Shown: positions 50,870-61,589 of the stretch, one piece after another
Layout: every line of letters begins with the position of its first letter
How positions within the stretch are numbered: position 1 is the stretch's first letter
NCBI GenBank assembly: GCA_037389465.1
Contig: JAZARR010000172.1
Coordinates: forward strand, 4,441,501-4,505,500
Direction: 5' to 3'
Origin: Baylisascaris procyonis
Lineage: Eukaryota > Nematoda > Chromadorea > Rhabditida > Ascarididae
DNA length: 64,000 nt
Notes under the pieces: model-generated
Seen by the model: only the letters and a program-made list of their open reading frames with translations
The model's database searches: none
What the model was told of the DNA's origin: nothing
Made by a program: the position numbers and the translations under genes

Positions 50870-51912
50870 TAGAATTGTAGAATTTTGCTACTCTTATTGG
50901 CATTTGACAGTCTTCTTTGTTTTGGTCTCTTTGTATTGATCGTATTTCATTTTGTTGATTTATTTTCTATTATTGTTGATAAAATCACTTTATGGATTGA
51001 ATTTGGAAACTTGGCGATTGGTATCGTATAACTGGAAGTTGAAGGGGGGATTAGGTTGGTTTTACTCGAAAGTCATTTGATCAGGAAGGAGATCGAATCG
51101 ATCCTTCAAAACATTTAAGCTTATACCGTATAAAATTTGAATAGAGACCCTGGTGAAATAAAGTTCCTCGCATTCAATTAAGGCGCTCATTTTATCTATT
51201 GTATTCGTTTGTTCTTAGGGTCATTTCGTTGTATGATTGTCGTCTTTCTCTCTACTCCCTTTCTGGTGCATATATTTTGATGTTAGTGTTGAAGGATTTG
51301 AGCATCATATTGAGATCTCGATTGAACTTTGACCTCTATTCGATGAAAGTATTTCCTACTCCCTTCTCAAATATTTTGAATTTGAACTTTGAAGTTGATA
51401 TAGGCTTTCCCCTCCTCTCATCCACCTTTTCCTCTTAAGTATAAATTTCCTTTCCCTTATATTATAATTTCGAACAATTGCAAATGCATAAGCTGCAACC
51501 TTTATAAACGGGTAAGCAAAATGCTTTGAATTTTTTTTTTTTAATTGTTTCACAAATTATTCATTGTTTCATAGGGATCTTTTCTTAATTGGGAACCAAT
51601 AACGAGTCGCATGTTTTTTTTTTAGTAGTAATTGTATTGGTTAGTAGGGGTATGAGTTTTGGGAATATCTTTTTGCAATTGCCGTTGTATTGATTTTATA
51701 TGAAATGATTCGTTTTTATGCAAACTATACTATATAAATTGTTTTTTTCAAATATTTTATGGTGTTGTTTTATTAATTACCTGATTGGTGGAGGTAATGC
51801 AAATTTATTGATTTTATTAAATAGTAAGAAATATAAAAGTAAGGATCATTGACACAATAGATGAGAAATTGTGGTCATAATACTGGTTTAGGCAGAGAGG
51901 AGTGAAATAAAA

Positions 51913-51941
51913 TTTTTTTTGGGGGGGGAGGAAGGGGAGGG
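51913..51941 (+). repeat. T-run joined to G-run and purine tract
   Basis: Eight T (51913-51920) then eight G (51921-51928), followed by AGGAAGGGGAGGG. Confidence 0.95.
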
Positions 51942-52230
51942 TGAGTTCAAACCTAGATTATCTATTGTACTATCTTAGCTTTTTCGATGAATATATCATG
52001 ACTTGAGTAGTTGTTTTATTTGTAGGGAAACTGTAGATTGTTGAATAAGTCACAAAATCGGTGAGGTTTTTCAAAGTTTGAATTGATTATATTTATTAAG
52101 TAACTCAGCGAAAATAGCGAAGTGATACAAGGGAGATATGGGGTAGACAATTGTGAATTTTTTCCCAGTTTTCTCGGTGATGAATATCATTTTATCTAAA
52201 GATACGAGAGATTTATTCTTGGAGATTGAA

Positions 52231-52265
52231 GGGAAGTGGGGGGGGGTGGGGGGGGGAAGGAGGGG
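52231..52265 (+). repeat. Strong G-quadruplex-type block
   Basis: Two nine-base G-runs separated by a single T (52238-52246, 52248-52256) are followed by AAGGAGGGG and preceded by GGGAAGT. Confidence 0.92.
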
Positions 52266-52601
52266 ATGTTGTTTTATTATGACGATTGCGTCGGAATAAA
52301 ATATATTTTAAAAAAATTAAAAAATTAATATTAGTCTTCTGTATTTTAATTTAGATACTGAACGACTTGACAACAATGATAATTATAAAGTTTTATTTTA
52401 CTTACGAAACAATGAATTCATAGTGAAATATTAAACAATTTGTTTTCGATAAATCGTTATTAATTATATTACATTATACAGACAATAATGATTTAATACT
52501 ATCATTGCAAGTTTTATATGCAAATTTTTGAAAAAATATAGTAATCCATTTGTAATTCCAAACTGCTCAGCACTTGAATTTGCTCGTTGCAGAAGCATGC
52601 A

Positions 52602-55183
52602 TCAGTCAGCATTGGAAACTTCTCGAAAAGTTTGTCCGAATCTGAAAATTTTTTCCAGAAATATCAACGAGCTCATCCATCCATATCTCAGATGCATTTG
52701 GTAAACACAACCAGTAAATGAAACCGAGCCCATTATCGCTTTTCGGTTTTTTTCGTTACAATCGAAAAAAAAAACTTTTTCAAATTAAAAAAAAATTTTT
52801 TCCGGTTTTAATCTTATTTTTGCAAAATTATACATGACAAAATATTTATCGATCATTTATTTCCTCGAACAAAATTCATAACCCTTTTCATACTGTAATC
52901 ATTCGGCTTATGTCGTACTGTAGTCAATGAAGATTGCATTAAATTACGGTAAAAAAAGTCAGGAAATTCGTTGACACTCACGTAGGAGGTGGTGGAGACG
53001 GTGGTAGTAGACGTCTTTGTTCAGGTGTTAGTGATTCGATAATTTCAATTATTTTCATATGTCTCTGTTGCCAATTCAGTCCACTTTCTCGATGAACGGC
53101 TTTAAGTTTTGTTTGAATATCCGATGGGAGCATATTAAAACCTGGTGGAGTCGGTAGACGATCAAGTATTTCGGCAGGTAATGCACTCATTATTGCATCA
53201 ATTCGTTCATGTTTTTGCTGCAATTCAACGTCCTTTAATATTTTAAATGAAATCTGCGAGGATATTAGAATAATATAATTATTTGAACCATAATAATGGA
53301 TATGCTAAGTGATGAGAATATTAAATATTCCAGGATATTCTTAATTCTCTTTGAAAAAGTTAGCGATATATATTTTGCTTGAAATTCGGAGCACGTTTAT
53401 CTGCAATTACTTGCCAATTTCGAGCAAGTTCATCTAGGTTTTTATTAAAAACGAAAAATAAGACATGATCAACATACTACCTTCATTTAGTTGAAAGTAA
53501 ATAATTATTGCCTTATTCAAGCTTAAATTCAAGTTAAGATGCAATGTTTGAATATATAAAAAGCCGGAAAAGAAAATCAACAAAAAGCGCTTCTGATAGC
53601 CTTTAAAATAATCAAAAAAATAATTGATGGGAAGTTACTCCACTGCTGAAAAATCCTATAACATACGCTTTTAGTATATTAAAGTATAGTATTTCTTCAG
53701 TTATAAGCCCAGGGTTTGTATTCGCTACAATCTTTTGATCGTCTTTAATGTTGTGGTAAGCGAATTCTTAATGAACGCCATGAGCCGATTTGATTGGCAC
53801 ACATACCGATACTGTCTTTTTTATTTCTCATTTAAAAAATCACAAAAAAAAATGAAATATTATTTTATCTATATTTTGCGGTTTTTTTTGCAGGAAATTT
53901 AGCTCAGCTTTATTCGTAAAATTGAGGCAATTATTTCGAATTTTACTTAAGATAAGAACTCCCAATCGTCAACTCAACCGTGAAAGATAACATTTGAGAG
54001 AATATTATTGGTTATTAACTGAGTGATTATAAAAATTCAACACTTGTAGAGGAAAGAAAAATAAAGCAAATAAGAACTTAAAAAAAATAAATTTATGAAC
54101 CTGCCACGAGAGTGTCTGATCTTGATGAATGGATCTAAGTTGAGCGACCGTCGCCGATGGAAGTACTTCGGCGAATCCTGGCGGAAGATCCTGCAAAAAT
54201 AATTCGCGCAATATTCTATTCGATTCGATCGAAAATTCGATGAATTAAACAAATTCGAAGAAAATTTATAAAGTTTCTTTAATTTAGACTCGTAGTTTCT
54301 TCTTTTTTTTTTTAAAATATAATTGAAAAACTTCACTTATAGACCTTTGCAATAGTAGTTATTCGTAAAAATTTGTGAATGAAATGCAAATTACTATTTC
54401 AATTTGTAAAAGAAAACTTGTCAGCATAATACTTCCTTAAGAGTGTTGCGGTCGGGATTCATTAAGAAGGAGGAGATATTAAGGTGAAATTAGTTTGTAC
54501 CCAAAATTTTATCAAGGGACATTTTTCACTCTTTATACTGTAAGCGGAAGCGAGGCTTCTATAGAAAATGTTGACAGTCAGGAACCTTTCGTGATAAAAA
54601 AAAAAACGAGTGGAAGTTTCAAAAAATTTCAAGTGACCTTTGGAAATGGTGGAGATCCGTGAGGAGGGAATCCTGCTGGGAATTGACCTTGTGGTGGAGG
54701 ACCATTGAACGCAGAAAGACCTTGCTGTGACGGGAATTGACCTTGTGGTAAAGGACCTCCGAATGGAGAGGGACCTTGCTGTGATGGGAATTGACCTTGC
54801 GGTAAAGGACCTCCGAATGGAGAGGGACCTTGCTGTGATGGGAATTGACCTTGCGGTAAAGGACTTCCGAATGGAGAGGGACCTTGCTGTGATGGGAATT
54901 GGCCTTGCGATGGAGGACTGTTGAATGGAGAAGGACCTTGCGGCAATGGAAACTGTCGTTGTCGTTGAGGATCGTTCAATGGATTAGGAACTTGCTGAAG
55001 TGCAGGATGCCTGAATGGTGGCAGGGATCCATACGAGTGCAATAAAGTCCGGTGCGCATGAGAGGAGGACTGTGGATTGGGACCAGATTCATAAGGTGCG
55101 ACCAATGCCACGACTGCAAATGAAAGCAGTACTAGGGTGCTGCCGCAGATAGCCATTTGAATAGTGAAGCGATGTCGGTTCAT
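52602..55183 (-). CDS. Secreted proline/glutamine-repeat protein with two LPPGF-type modules (4 exons)
   Basis: Exons in order of transcription: 55183-54638, 54190-54101, 53217-52982, 52641-52602 (303 residues; 294 if the second Met at 55156 is used). The N-terminus is a clear signal peptide (AICGSTLVLLSFAVVALVA). Then comes a low-complexity domain with an 18-residue repeat (PSPFGGPLPQGQFPSQQG) encoded by 54-bp DNA repeats. After that there are two helical modules: DLPPGFAEVLPS...LRSIHQDQTLSWQQKHERIDAIMSALP, and PTPPGFNMLPSDIQ...VHRESGLNWQQRHMKIIEIIESL. The exon 2/exon 3 junction falls inside LSWQ|QKH, which aligns with the uninterrupted LNWQQRH of the second module and so supports the splice. 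A strong donor (GTGAGT at 52981) leads to the last short exon; read-through would stop after one more residue (PPPPT). Donor 1 (GTCACT) is weak. The module looks nematode-specific; function unknown. Confidence 0.72.
54659..54960 (-). repeat. 54-bp coding tandem repeats
   Basis: The motif TTGCTGTGAYGGGAATTG on the + strand recurs at 54722, 54776, 54830 and 54884, exactly 54 bp apart, with degenerate copies on both sides. It encodes the 18-residue repeat of the secreted protein. Confidence 0.93.
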
Positions 55184-55186
55184 TCA

Positions 55187-55197
55187 CTTTTATATAC
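55187..55197 (-). promoter_or_regulatory. TATA box of the secreted-protein gene
   Basis: On the - strand, GTATATAAAAG lies only 3 bp upstream of the first ATG (55183). With a usual TATA-to-start distance of 25-30 bp, transcription would begin near 55166-55170, downstream of that ATG. This favours the Met at 55156-55154, right before the hydrophobic signal peptide. Confidence 0.55.
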
Positions 55198-56800
55198 GTG
55201 CTATTGCTCGTTGTTAGTGAATTGTGGTCAGTTTGTTTGAAGAGGTCCGTACACATAGTAAACATTGCACTAAGAATATCCCACCAGCCTCGAATCCTTC
55301 ATCGGCTGTCAGTATATCTCGCATCGTTTAGCGGCTGTCAATAGAATTGAGTTGCACTATTCTAAGCGTTGGGAAGTATGTGGCGAAAAAAAGTTTTAAA
55401 AATGAATATTGCACATTAATTTTCAACCACCAAGCATTTTGAGTAAAACTATGACAAAGATCGTCTATCGCGATGAGCTCAGGAATCCAGAGTTCCCATC
55501 GCCGTCACTTTTTGCAGATTTTATGTTCTTCGAGATTTTGCCGGCGAATTTTTATATGTTATCCCCATCGTGGATTCGCCTTCCTAAGGACCCTAGTGAT
55601 AACATTATCGCAATTAAAATACATCAACATTATTACAATTAAAATATATCTCTAATAAGTAATCCTGATGGCGAAAATAGAAAATTATTGCTTCTATAGC
55701 TGTCATTAGTAAATCACATATACTTTTTGTTACACTTCCAGTATCCATAGCATTAGTATATAAGTAATAAGACAGCTACTACTAATACTTCAAGGTGCTA
55801 CTGTTAGCAAGAAATAATAACCCAGGGGTATAGTAAGTAGAGAGCAATAATCCGAAGAATATGGTAACTGTAACTCTCAAGAAATAGGATAATTTCTTAT
55901 TTAGGAAAAAGGAAATGAAATAATACAACTTTTACTTATATATATTAATAGCAATTCTACGAGGAGTGATTTTGTTGACTCGAGAAAATGAATAACAAAG
56001 TGGTCACAATAATTGAACGAAAACATCTACGTGAGCAACCAACCAATTGAGAGCACTCAACAAATCCAATACAAGCAAAAGCATTCGTTGCTCTCATCAA
56101 ATGCAAATATATCGGGCGAATCTATAAGAAGTTTCATCGTTAGCCAACTTGAAGCAGACATCACGAACTAGATCGCGAACTCTATGTCGATAGTCGTGAA
56201 CAGATACCAATGAGGTTAGATTGCATTAGAGGTCTACGCTATAGAGGCATTTGCAATTTGAAAGGAGTATCTATTCATGTTTCTTGATAGCCGTTCGTCT
56301 GTCAGCGGTGATGCGGCAATATGAATGGATTCAATGCTATATATTTCGATGCAAATATGTATGTTTTAATTCTGATCTTAGTGCGAGTCGAAATTCAACA
56401 CAGGGGATCAAAAATTCGGTCTTTAGATAAAATCCATTCACTAAAGAAGCCTCCTTATCGATCTTATATTCAGTAGTTATTGATCACTCCTGTTGTTACT
56501 GATAGCGCGTAACATTGCAACGAAAGATATTCTGTCGATCATATCTTAGCGCAATTTTTACGTCTGATCAATCTCACATAGTCAACTCTTTTCTTATCTC
56601 TTCACATTCATTCTTATAGACACCATAAATGATCTGAGCGGCAAAAACGCTCGTTTCTCGTTAATGCAAGCGAGGGAATCTTAGAAGGCGATTGATCGAC
56701 GATGGCGGATTTAATATGATCTAAAATATTATTACATTGCGTTTGTTTGTCTAGTCAATCACTAAATTTTCGGTTCATTTCTGTGTATCATTCCTTTATT
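55198..56800. other. Intergenic region upstream of the secreted-protein gene
   Basis: AT-rich, no exon supported on either strand and no repeat of note. Confidence 0.5.
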
Positions 56801-56929
56801 TAAATATAGGCGGCAAAAACCTTGCAATCGTAGCAAGAGGGCCTATATAAGGACGAGCGTAGAAGCAAATCATTCATTGTACGGTTGTACTCGTCGGGTG
56901 CTAGGGGGGTATGGTCGAAGATATGGTTC

Positions 56930-57100
56930 GTGAAGACGTGCGTTGGTCGGAGGTTATCGGTGATGTGCACGTCGTTGAAGGGCGAGGTGGAGGGTGACTC
57001 GTCGGATAGTAGCGGCGATGCGGCGTGTGAAGACGCACGTCGGTCGGGGGTTGTCGGTGGTATGACCATCGACGAAGGACGAGGTAGAGGGCGAGTATGG
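56930..57100 (+). repeat. Imperfect 97-bp tandem duplication
   Basis: GTGAAGACGTGCGTTGGTCGG (from 56930) and GTGAAGACGCACGTCGGTCGG (from 57027) start two related units, each continuing through GAAGG(G/A)CGAGGT(G/A)GAGGG. Confidence 0.75.
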
Positions 57101-57249
57101 TGATGTGGCTACGCCTACTGTGGCGTGACCCTGCCCGTGCCACCATCACTGCGCCCGTCGACGTCTGGGATCCTTTGGGTCTGTGACCCCTGTTGTGGAC
57201 GTCGTTGTGCCCTAGCTAAGTTTTCCGACATTTTTTCAAAAATTTTCTA

Positions 57250-57731
57250 TGGTCGTGTTCTCAGAGCCCTTTCAAAACATTGGGGGAGAATGCGAAGATT
57301 AGCGAAGGGTTTTAGGTGCACCGTTCGATGAAAAAAATCTGTGTTAAATGATTGTGGACAGAGGGATGAGAGGCTCTCTCTAGAACCCATGTAGTATGAT
57401 GCCTCAGCGGCTAAATATGTTTGGAATGTTTCGTTTGAAATGGTCTGGATGGAGGTCTGTTACCTATACCACTCCATGAGTCGTAGATCCGCATTCTTGT
57501 TGTACATAAAAGGCGGATCTCATTCGTGTTAGCATTTTCCATCCTCTTCTAAAATTGCTGCTCAGCGGCGGGAGCAGCTACTTTCACGAATGAGACCATC
57601 TTTTATTCCGGAATTGTTTGTTGACTTCTACCCAAAGATTCCATTGAGAGGGAACACATGACCTGCCTAGAAATCAGACCAATTTAGGGGTGATGGTGTT
57701 TTTTTTTTTTGTTTCGTTGAGAACACGACCA
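57250..57731. mobile_element. Possible MITE-like segment with 14-bp terminal inverted repeats
   Basis: TGGTCGTGTTCTCA (57250-57263) and TGAGAACACGACCA (57718-57731) are perfect reverse complements 482 bp apart. The interior carries the first of the two structured hairpins. No target-site duplication is obvious, so the assignment is tentative. Confidence 0.35.
57518..57595. repeat. Two-level hairpin, copy 1
   Basis: Outer stem TCTCATTCGTG (57518-57528) / CACGAATGAGA (57585-57595). Inner stem GCTGCTC (57557-57563) / GAGCAGC (57572-57578) closes the loop AGCGGCGG. Confidence 0.8.
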
Positions 57732-57987
57732 ATTAATTTTTATTTATAAAATTTATTTATCTAAGCTGGGTTCAACTAGCAAAATTCCATGAGTTGTTAG
57801 AGCCGTGCGGGTAAGTTGCATTGCAAAAAACAAAAGGCAATGCATTATCATTAGGGACGTTAGGATACATAGTAAATAAGGTTCATATTGAAATGGAATG
57901 GAATAAATAGCAAGGGGGTTTTTCAAAGTTAGGTTATATGTCCCCTCCCCCCCCCCCTCCCCTATCCCCCATTTTGAGATCTTCCCG

Positions 57988-58081
57988 AAACTGTTCCCAT
58001 TCATGACCAAATTATTTTGGTTACATTTCAAAAGCGCTGTTCAGCGGCGGGAACAGCAAATGGTATGAGTGGGAACAGTTT
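57988..58081. repeat. Two-level hairpin, copy 2
   Basis: Outer stem 57988-58004 (AAACTGTTCCCATTCAT) pairs with 58065-58081 with one mismatch. Inner stem GCTGTTC (58036-58042) / GAACAGC (58051-58057) closes the same loop AGCGGCGG as copy 1. Confidence 0.8.
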
Positions 58082-58462
58082 TGCCCATTTCTCCTTTTAG
58101 TCTTGATAGTTTTTCAATTGGGAAAGACAAAAATTCTGGTAGAGTTTAGTGATTATTTTTGATGATATTGGGCACCTTTAGTAGGCATGGTTGAAGGATT
58201 GGTAGTGTGGCAATGTAATGTAGGAATAAGGAATTTTATGGGAGTGATATGTTGATCACTAGAATTATTGTGATCACTAGTGCACGGCTGTAGGGAAGAA
58301 AATAGTGATTATATGTTGGTAGGACTGTAGAAAAAGCAGTATAATGCAGACGTTCGGCGTTAAGTTATTTCCAGGGCTGTGCGGAGTCGTTGTGACGGCG
58401 GTATCGGGTCTCGATGTTCGCGAAAGAAGCAACTACGAGGTCGACATATGGAATCGACGTAT

Positions 58463-58516
58463 CTCCGGGAACGAAGAAGAGGAGATGTGCTCCGGGACGA
58501 ATGAAGAGGAGATGTG
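58463..58516 (+). repeat. 27-bp tandem duplication
   Basis: Two copies starting CTCCGGGA and ending AAGAGGAGATGTG (58463-58489, 58490-58516). Confidence 0.9.
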
Positions 58517-59309
58517 ATGCCGGCATTCGGAATCGAGTGACCAATAAAATCAGTAAGTGGTCATACTCATATATTTTCATTTTTGAATTCTAATGGTCGC
58601 TCGAGGATTCGGAACAGGACGATTACGAGCCTTATCTTTAAATTTTTCCTCGTATTAATTTTTATCAATTAAAAAAAAATTCTTCCTCGCGAATATTGGA
58701 TCATTCATATCACTTGGGCAATGAAATTGTTTCAGCAGATCTCTCGTCGTTCACCATTTTCATGAGATCGTAATTATTGGTTCCCATATCGGCTTAGCTT
58801 CTAAGTTGCGGATTCCGATAATTTCATCTAGAATCACTTAATGTTTCCCGTGAAGCGCTGAGAGGATTGCTCCGCGGAATCCCCACATAGAAAAAGATGC
58901 GGAATATACTTCGCATCCGGGAATGGCCTTTACAATCTTTTCTAGCCTTCGCAGTATATGTCATTGAAGTATGGCCATATTTCTTGTCATTACTATCGTC
59001 AAAACAGTGTCGGTCATAGATGGCTAAATGGTTGGGAAATGTTGTGCATTGCTAAGGAATTCGTTCGTATTCAAGCCTCTAGGGAAATTTGAGATTTCCA
59101 AATAGGGAGGATGATGGTACAGAAGCAAGTTGTCATTGACGTTTCACACATTAATATTGAATTTATATGCATGCGGGGACTAGAACATTCCTTTCATTAT
59201 TGAAGGATATGTTTGAAGGTGTTTTACAGCTTTCTGAAATGGTCACTCTCGCATCTTCTGGCGGAACAAGCAATGAAGGCGCCAAGTGGCCACTTGCGGA
59301 AGAAGGCAA

Positions 59310-59385
59310 TTTTCGCAAAGGCGACTGATCTCCACGAAATTTCGCAAAAGAAATCTCCACGACAATTTCGCAAAGGATTTCGACG
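59310..59385 (+). repeat. Degenerate ~26-bp repeats
   Basis: TTTCGCAAAGG, TTTCGCAAAAG and TTTCGCAAAGG recur with intervening ATCTCCACGA motifs. Confidence 0.7.
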
Positions 59386-59430
59386 TGCCAACGATGGACT
59401 TCTTTTTTTTGTGATGTTTACTATTGAATA

Positions 59431-61160
59431 ACGTTCTAAGTGATGTTGTTGTATAGAAGGGATGATAAGAGGTGCAAAGCAGTCACATAGTGTAGTAGTG
59501 GATTTTAGAAGTTCACTATAAACGCTTAGATCTTAAAGTAATTGAGAGTTTCAAAACTTCATTGAGAAATATAACCAATTTCCACCGTTTGGGGCGTAAT
59601 TTTCAGAAATTTTTATTCAATAGTTGTTGATTGCTTTGCACAATTATGATTATATTGTCTCTTGCAATTTGATTTGTTGTATTGTATGTTGTAAATTTTG
59701 CACTGCAAATGTATTGGAATGGATAGAAGTAGAAGTGTGGGGAGGATTTACATATACATTAGAAATTGTAAATAACGACGCGATCAACAATGTTTTTGTT
59801 TTAAATATCCGCCGCTATTTAAAGCAAAAATATTGTTGATGATATCGTTGTTTGCATTTTCTAGTATATAGGTAAATCCTTCATCCTTCTACTCTTTTCA
59901 TTTCAATACATTTGCAATGCAGAATTTATTTGCGCTTGTTTTTTTACGATTTTTACAATTATTTGTAATTTTCATTTGCATTTGTTTTAGTCGAAATGAA
60001 ATTCCTATTGCATTTAATTTCATCTAATTCGCTTTTTTGTAATTATTTCTCTCTCAGTAGTGCATTGTAGGGATTTTTGATACTTAGTATTTTTATTATT
60101 AGGGCTTCGATCGTAGCAACATTTAAATTTTATAATTATCACTAATGTTTTAGGAAATGATAGAATGATAAATTCAACTATATATCGTTTAGATATTAGA
60201 AGTGATTCACATTTGTTTGTGATTTTAAATGTGCGGCCGACATTTAAAAACACAACTTATGTGCATCGCTTTGGGGAATTACTATGAATCTTTTGGGTTG
60301 CGCATATCTTTTATCGTCTAAGTGATCTGAATTTTTTCGGGCAAATTTTCCCCAACCACTATATTGTTTCCTATTTGCTAATCGCTTTATACCCATATAT
60401 AAGATTTCTTAGTGTTAATACTTCTGAGAGAGAAAATTTATAATGCTGATTTATTTTTGTATTTTTAGAAAATTGTTTTTATTCGATAGAATTGTTTCAT
60501 TTAACATCAACGATTTTATAGTTTCTTTCCTAATGCGATTATTTGTCAACGATCACTTGCAATTTAAACGACCGCCGCCGTTTAAATTGCACATATTGTG
60601 TTTTTCAAACTTTTTTTTTGACACTTTACAATGTATTCGTATTTTCAATGTTTTTGCGGTTGTTTGTTTTACTCTTTGTTTTTATTCCTACTATCTATAT
60701 GCTATTGCTTTTTTATGAATGAAGTAGATTTGATAATGATTGTGTTTTTTTGCATTACATTTTTGATCATCATAGTATTCAAAAAGGTGGCACAATAATT
60801 TTCTCAAGAGTAAAAAAGTTTTGCTAAATTTTTCGCAGAGATGGGGATGATTTTCAATCGACGAATCAACCCACAATACTTCTATGCTTAGTAGGCGCCT
60901 TCTGAAGCAAAGAACTATCTTGTTTCCTCTCTAATTTTTTTTTTTTTTTTTTAATTTCTACTATTTCAAAATAAAAAATTTTATAGAGAGGATTTTAGAA
61001 GATAGGAAAATCTATAGTATTTCCATTCATTCTTAACCCCAATGCATATTGTTGCTTAACTTTAGAGCTATTAAACCGACAATTAATTTTTTTTTAATTT
61101 TTATTTATTTATTTATTTATTTATTTATTTTCTGGTTATTTCAAAGATGTTTTTATTCAC
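59431..61160. other. Intergenic AT-rich DNA
   Basis: No exon is supported. A T-run lies at about 60937-60952 and an (ATTT)n tract at 61101-61130. A TTTTTATTCACAG acceptor-like site at 61150-61162 opens the leader of the possible gene at 61305. Confidence 0.5.
61101..61130. repeat. (ATTT)n microsatellite
   Basis: About seven tetranucleotide units before the acceptor-like site at 61162. Confidence 0.9.
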
Positions 61161-61304
61161 AGGCTATCAAAAAAAAAGAGTGAGCGGACTCAGACATCCG
61201 TCTACAAATATAACGAACAAGGAACTCGAGCATTGTTTTCTCAATACGTCATGAAGAGTTCACGAACCTGAGGTTATGCTAGCACGGCGCAACTGCAGCA
61301 AACG

Positions 61305-61589
61305 ATGGTGCTTCCAATTAGTGCCACTACTCGTGCTTGGATTGAGGTGAGATTTTTATTGGAAGCATAATTTGAAACTTTGAATTGAATGATGTAAAAA
61401 AAAAAGTTGCAACTTTCTAATAACAATTTGTTTTCAAATTTCTATGGCATGTGTTAGTATTCGTTTGTACAGAGTGCAGAGAGTACGATAGTGGGTGCGT
61501 ACGCATCGATTGGCATTAGTTCAACCGTGTTCACGGTTCGTAGCACGTGTGCGCCAATATTCTCTGCAATTATACCATTATTTGATTAG
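61305..61589 (+). CDS. Possible two-exon micro-gene (52 aa), hypothetical
   Basis: Exons 61305-61346 and 61473-61589 join in phase 0 with a GTGAGA donor and a TTTGTACAG acceptor. The product starts MVLPISATTRAWIE and ends IIPLFD at a TAG stop. The second exon is fairly hydrophobic (GAYASIGISSTVF, PIFSAIIPLF), so a small membrane peptide is possible. An upstream ATG at 61276 in another frame opens a hydrophobic peptide (FQLVPLLVLGL) but hits a stop soon after the same junction. I do not recognise the product; this could also be an untranslated or alternative exon set of the gene beginning at 62543. Confidence 0.3.

Larger units (their letters stand above)
50870..52601. other. Convergent intergenic region between RAD51 and the secreted-protein gene
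   Basis: AATAAA at 51157-51162 may end RAD51. TTTATT at 52392-52397 is AATAAA on the - strand for the convergent gene. Two G-rich blocks are present (51913-51941 and 52231-52265). No exon was seen. Confidence 0.55.
56800..59430. other. GC-richer patch with repeats and foldbacks, no gene supported
   Basis: It contains a 97-bp imperfect tandem duplication (56930-57100), a segment bounded by 14-bp inverted repeats (57250-57731), two covarying hairpins (57518-57595 and 57988-58081), an 11-base C-run (57947-57957), a 27-bp duplication (58463-58516) and degenerate 26-bp repeats (59310-59385). Open frames here are not splice-consistent and match no family I recognise. The patch may be a decayed non-autonomous transposon cluster. 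Confidence 0.45.

Noticed and set aside
53380..53433. Possible extra exon on the - strand (ELARNWQ...) between exons 2 and 3 of the secreted-protein gene
   Set aside because: The available acceptor (CCTAG) puts it out of phase with exon 2 and it then stops. The direct exon 2 to exon 3 join aligns perfectly with the second module.
54727..54924. Repetitive + strand frame (GIDLAVKDLRMERD type)
   Set aside because: It is the antisense shadow of the 54-bp coding repeats of the secreted-protein gene.
56800..57331. Several overlapping frames in the GC-rich patch
   Set aside because: Frames are open on both strands because of GC content and tandem duplication. No splice signals or known domain support any of them.
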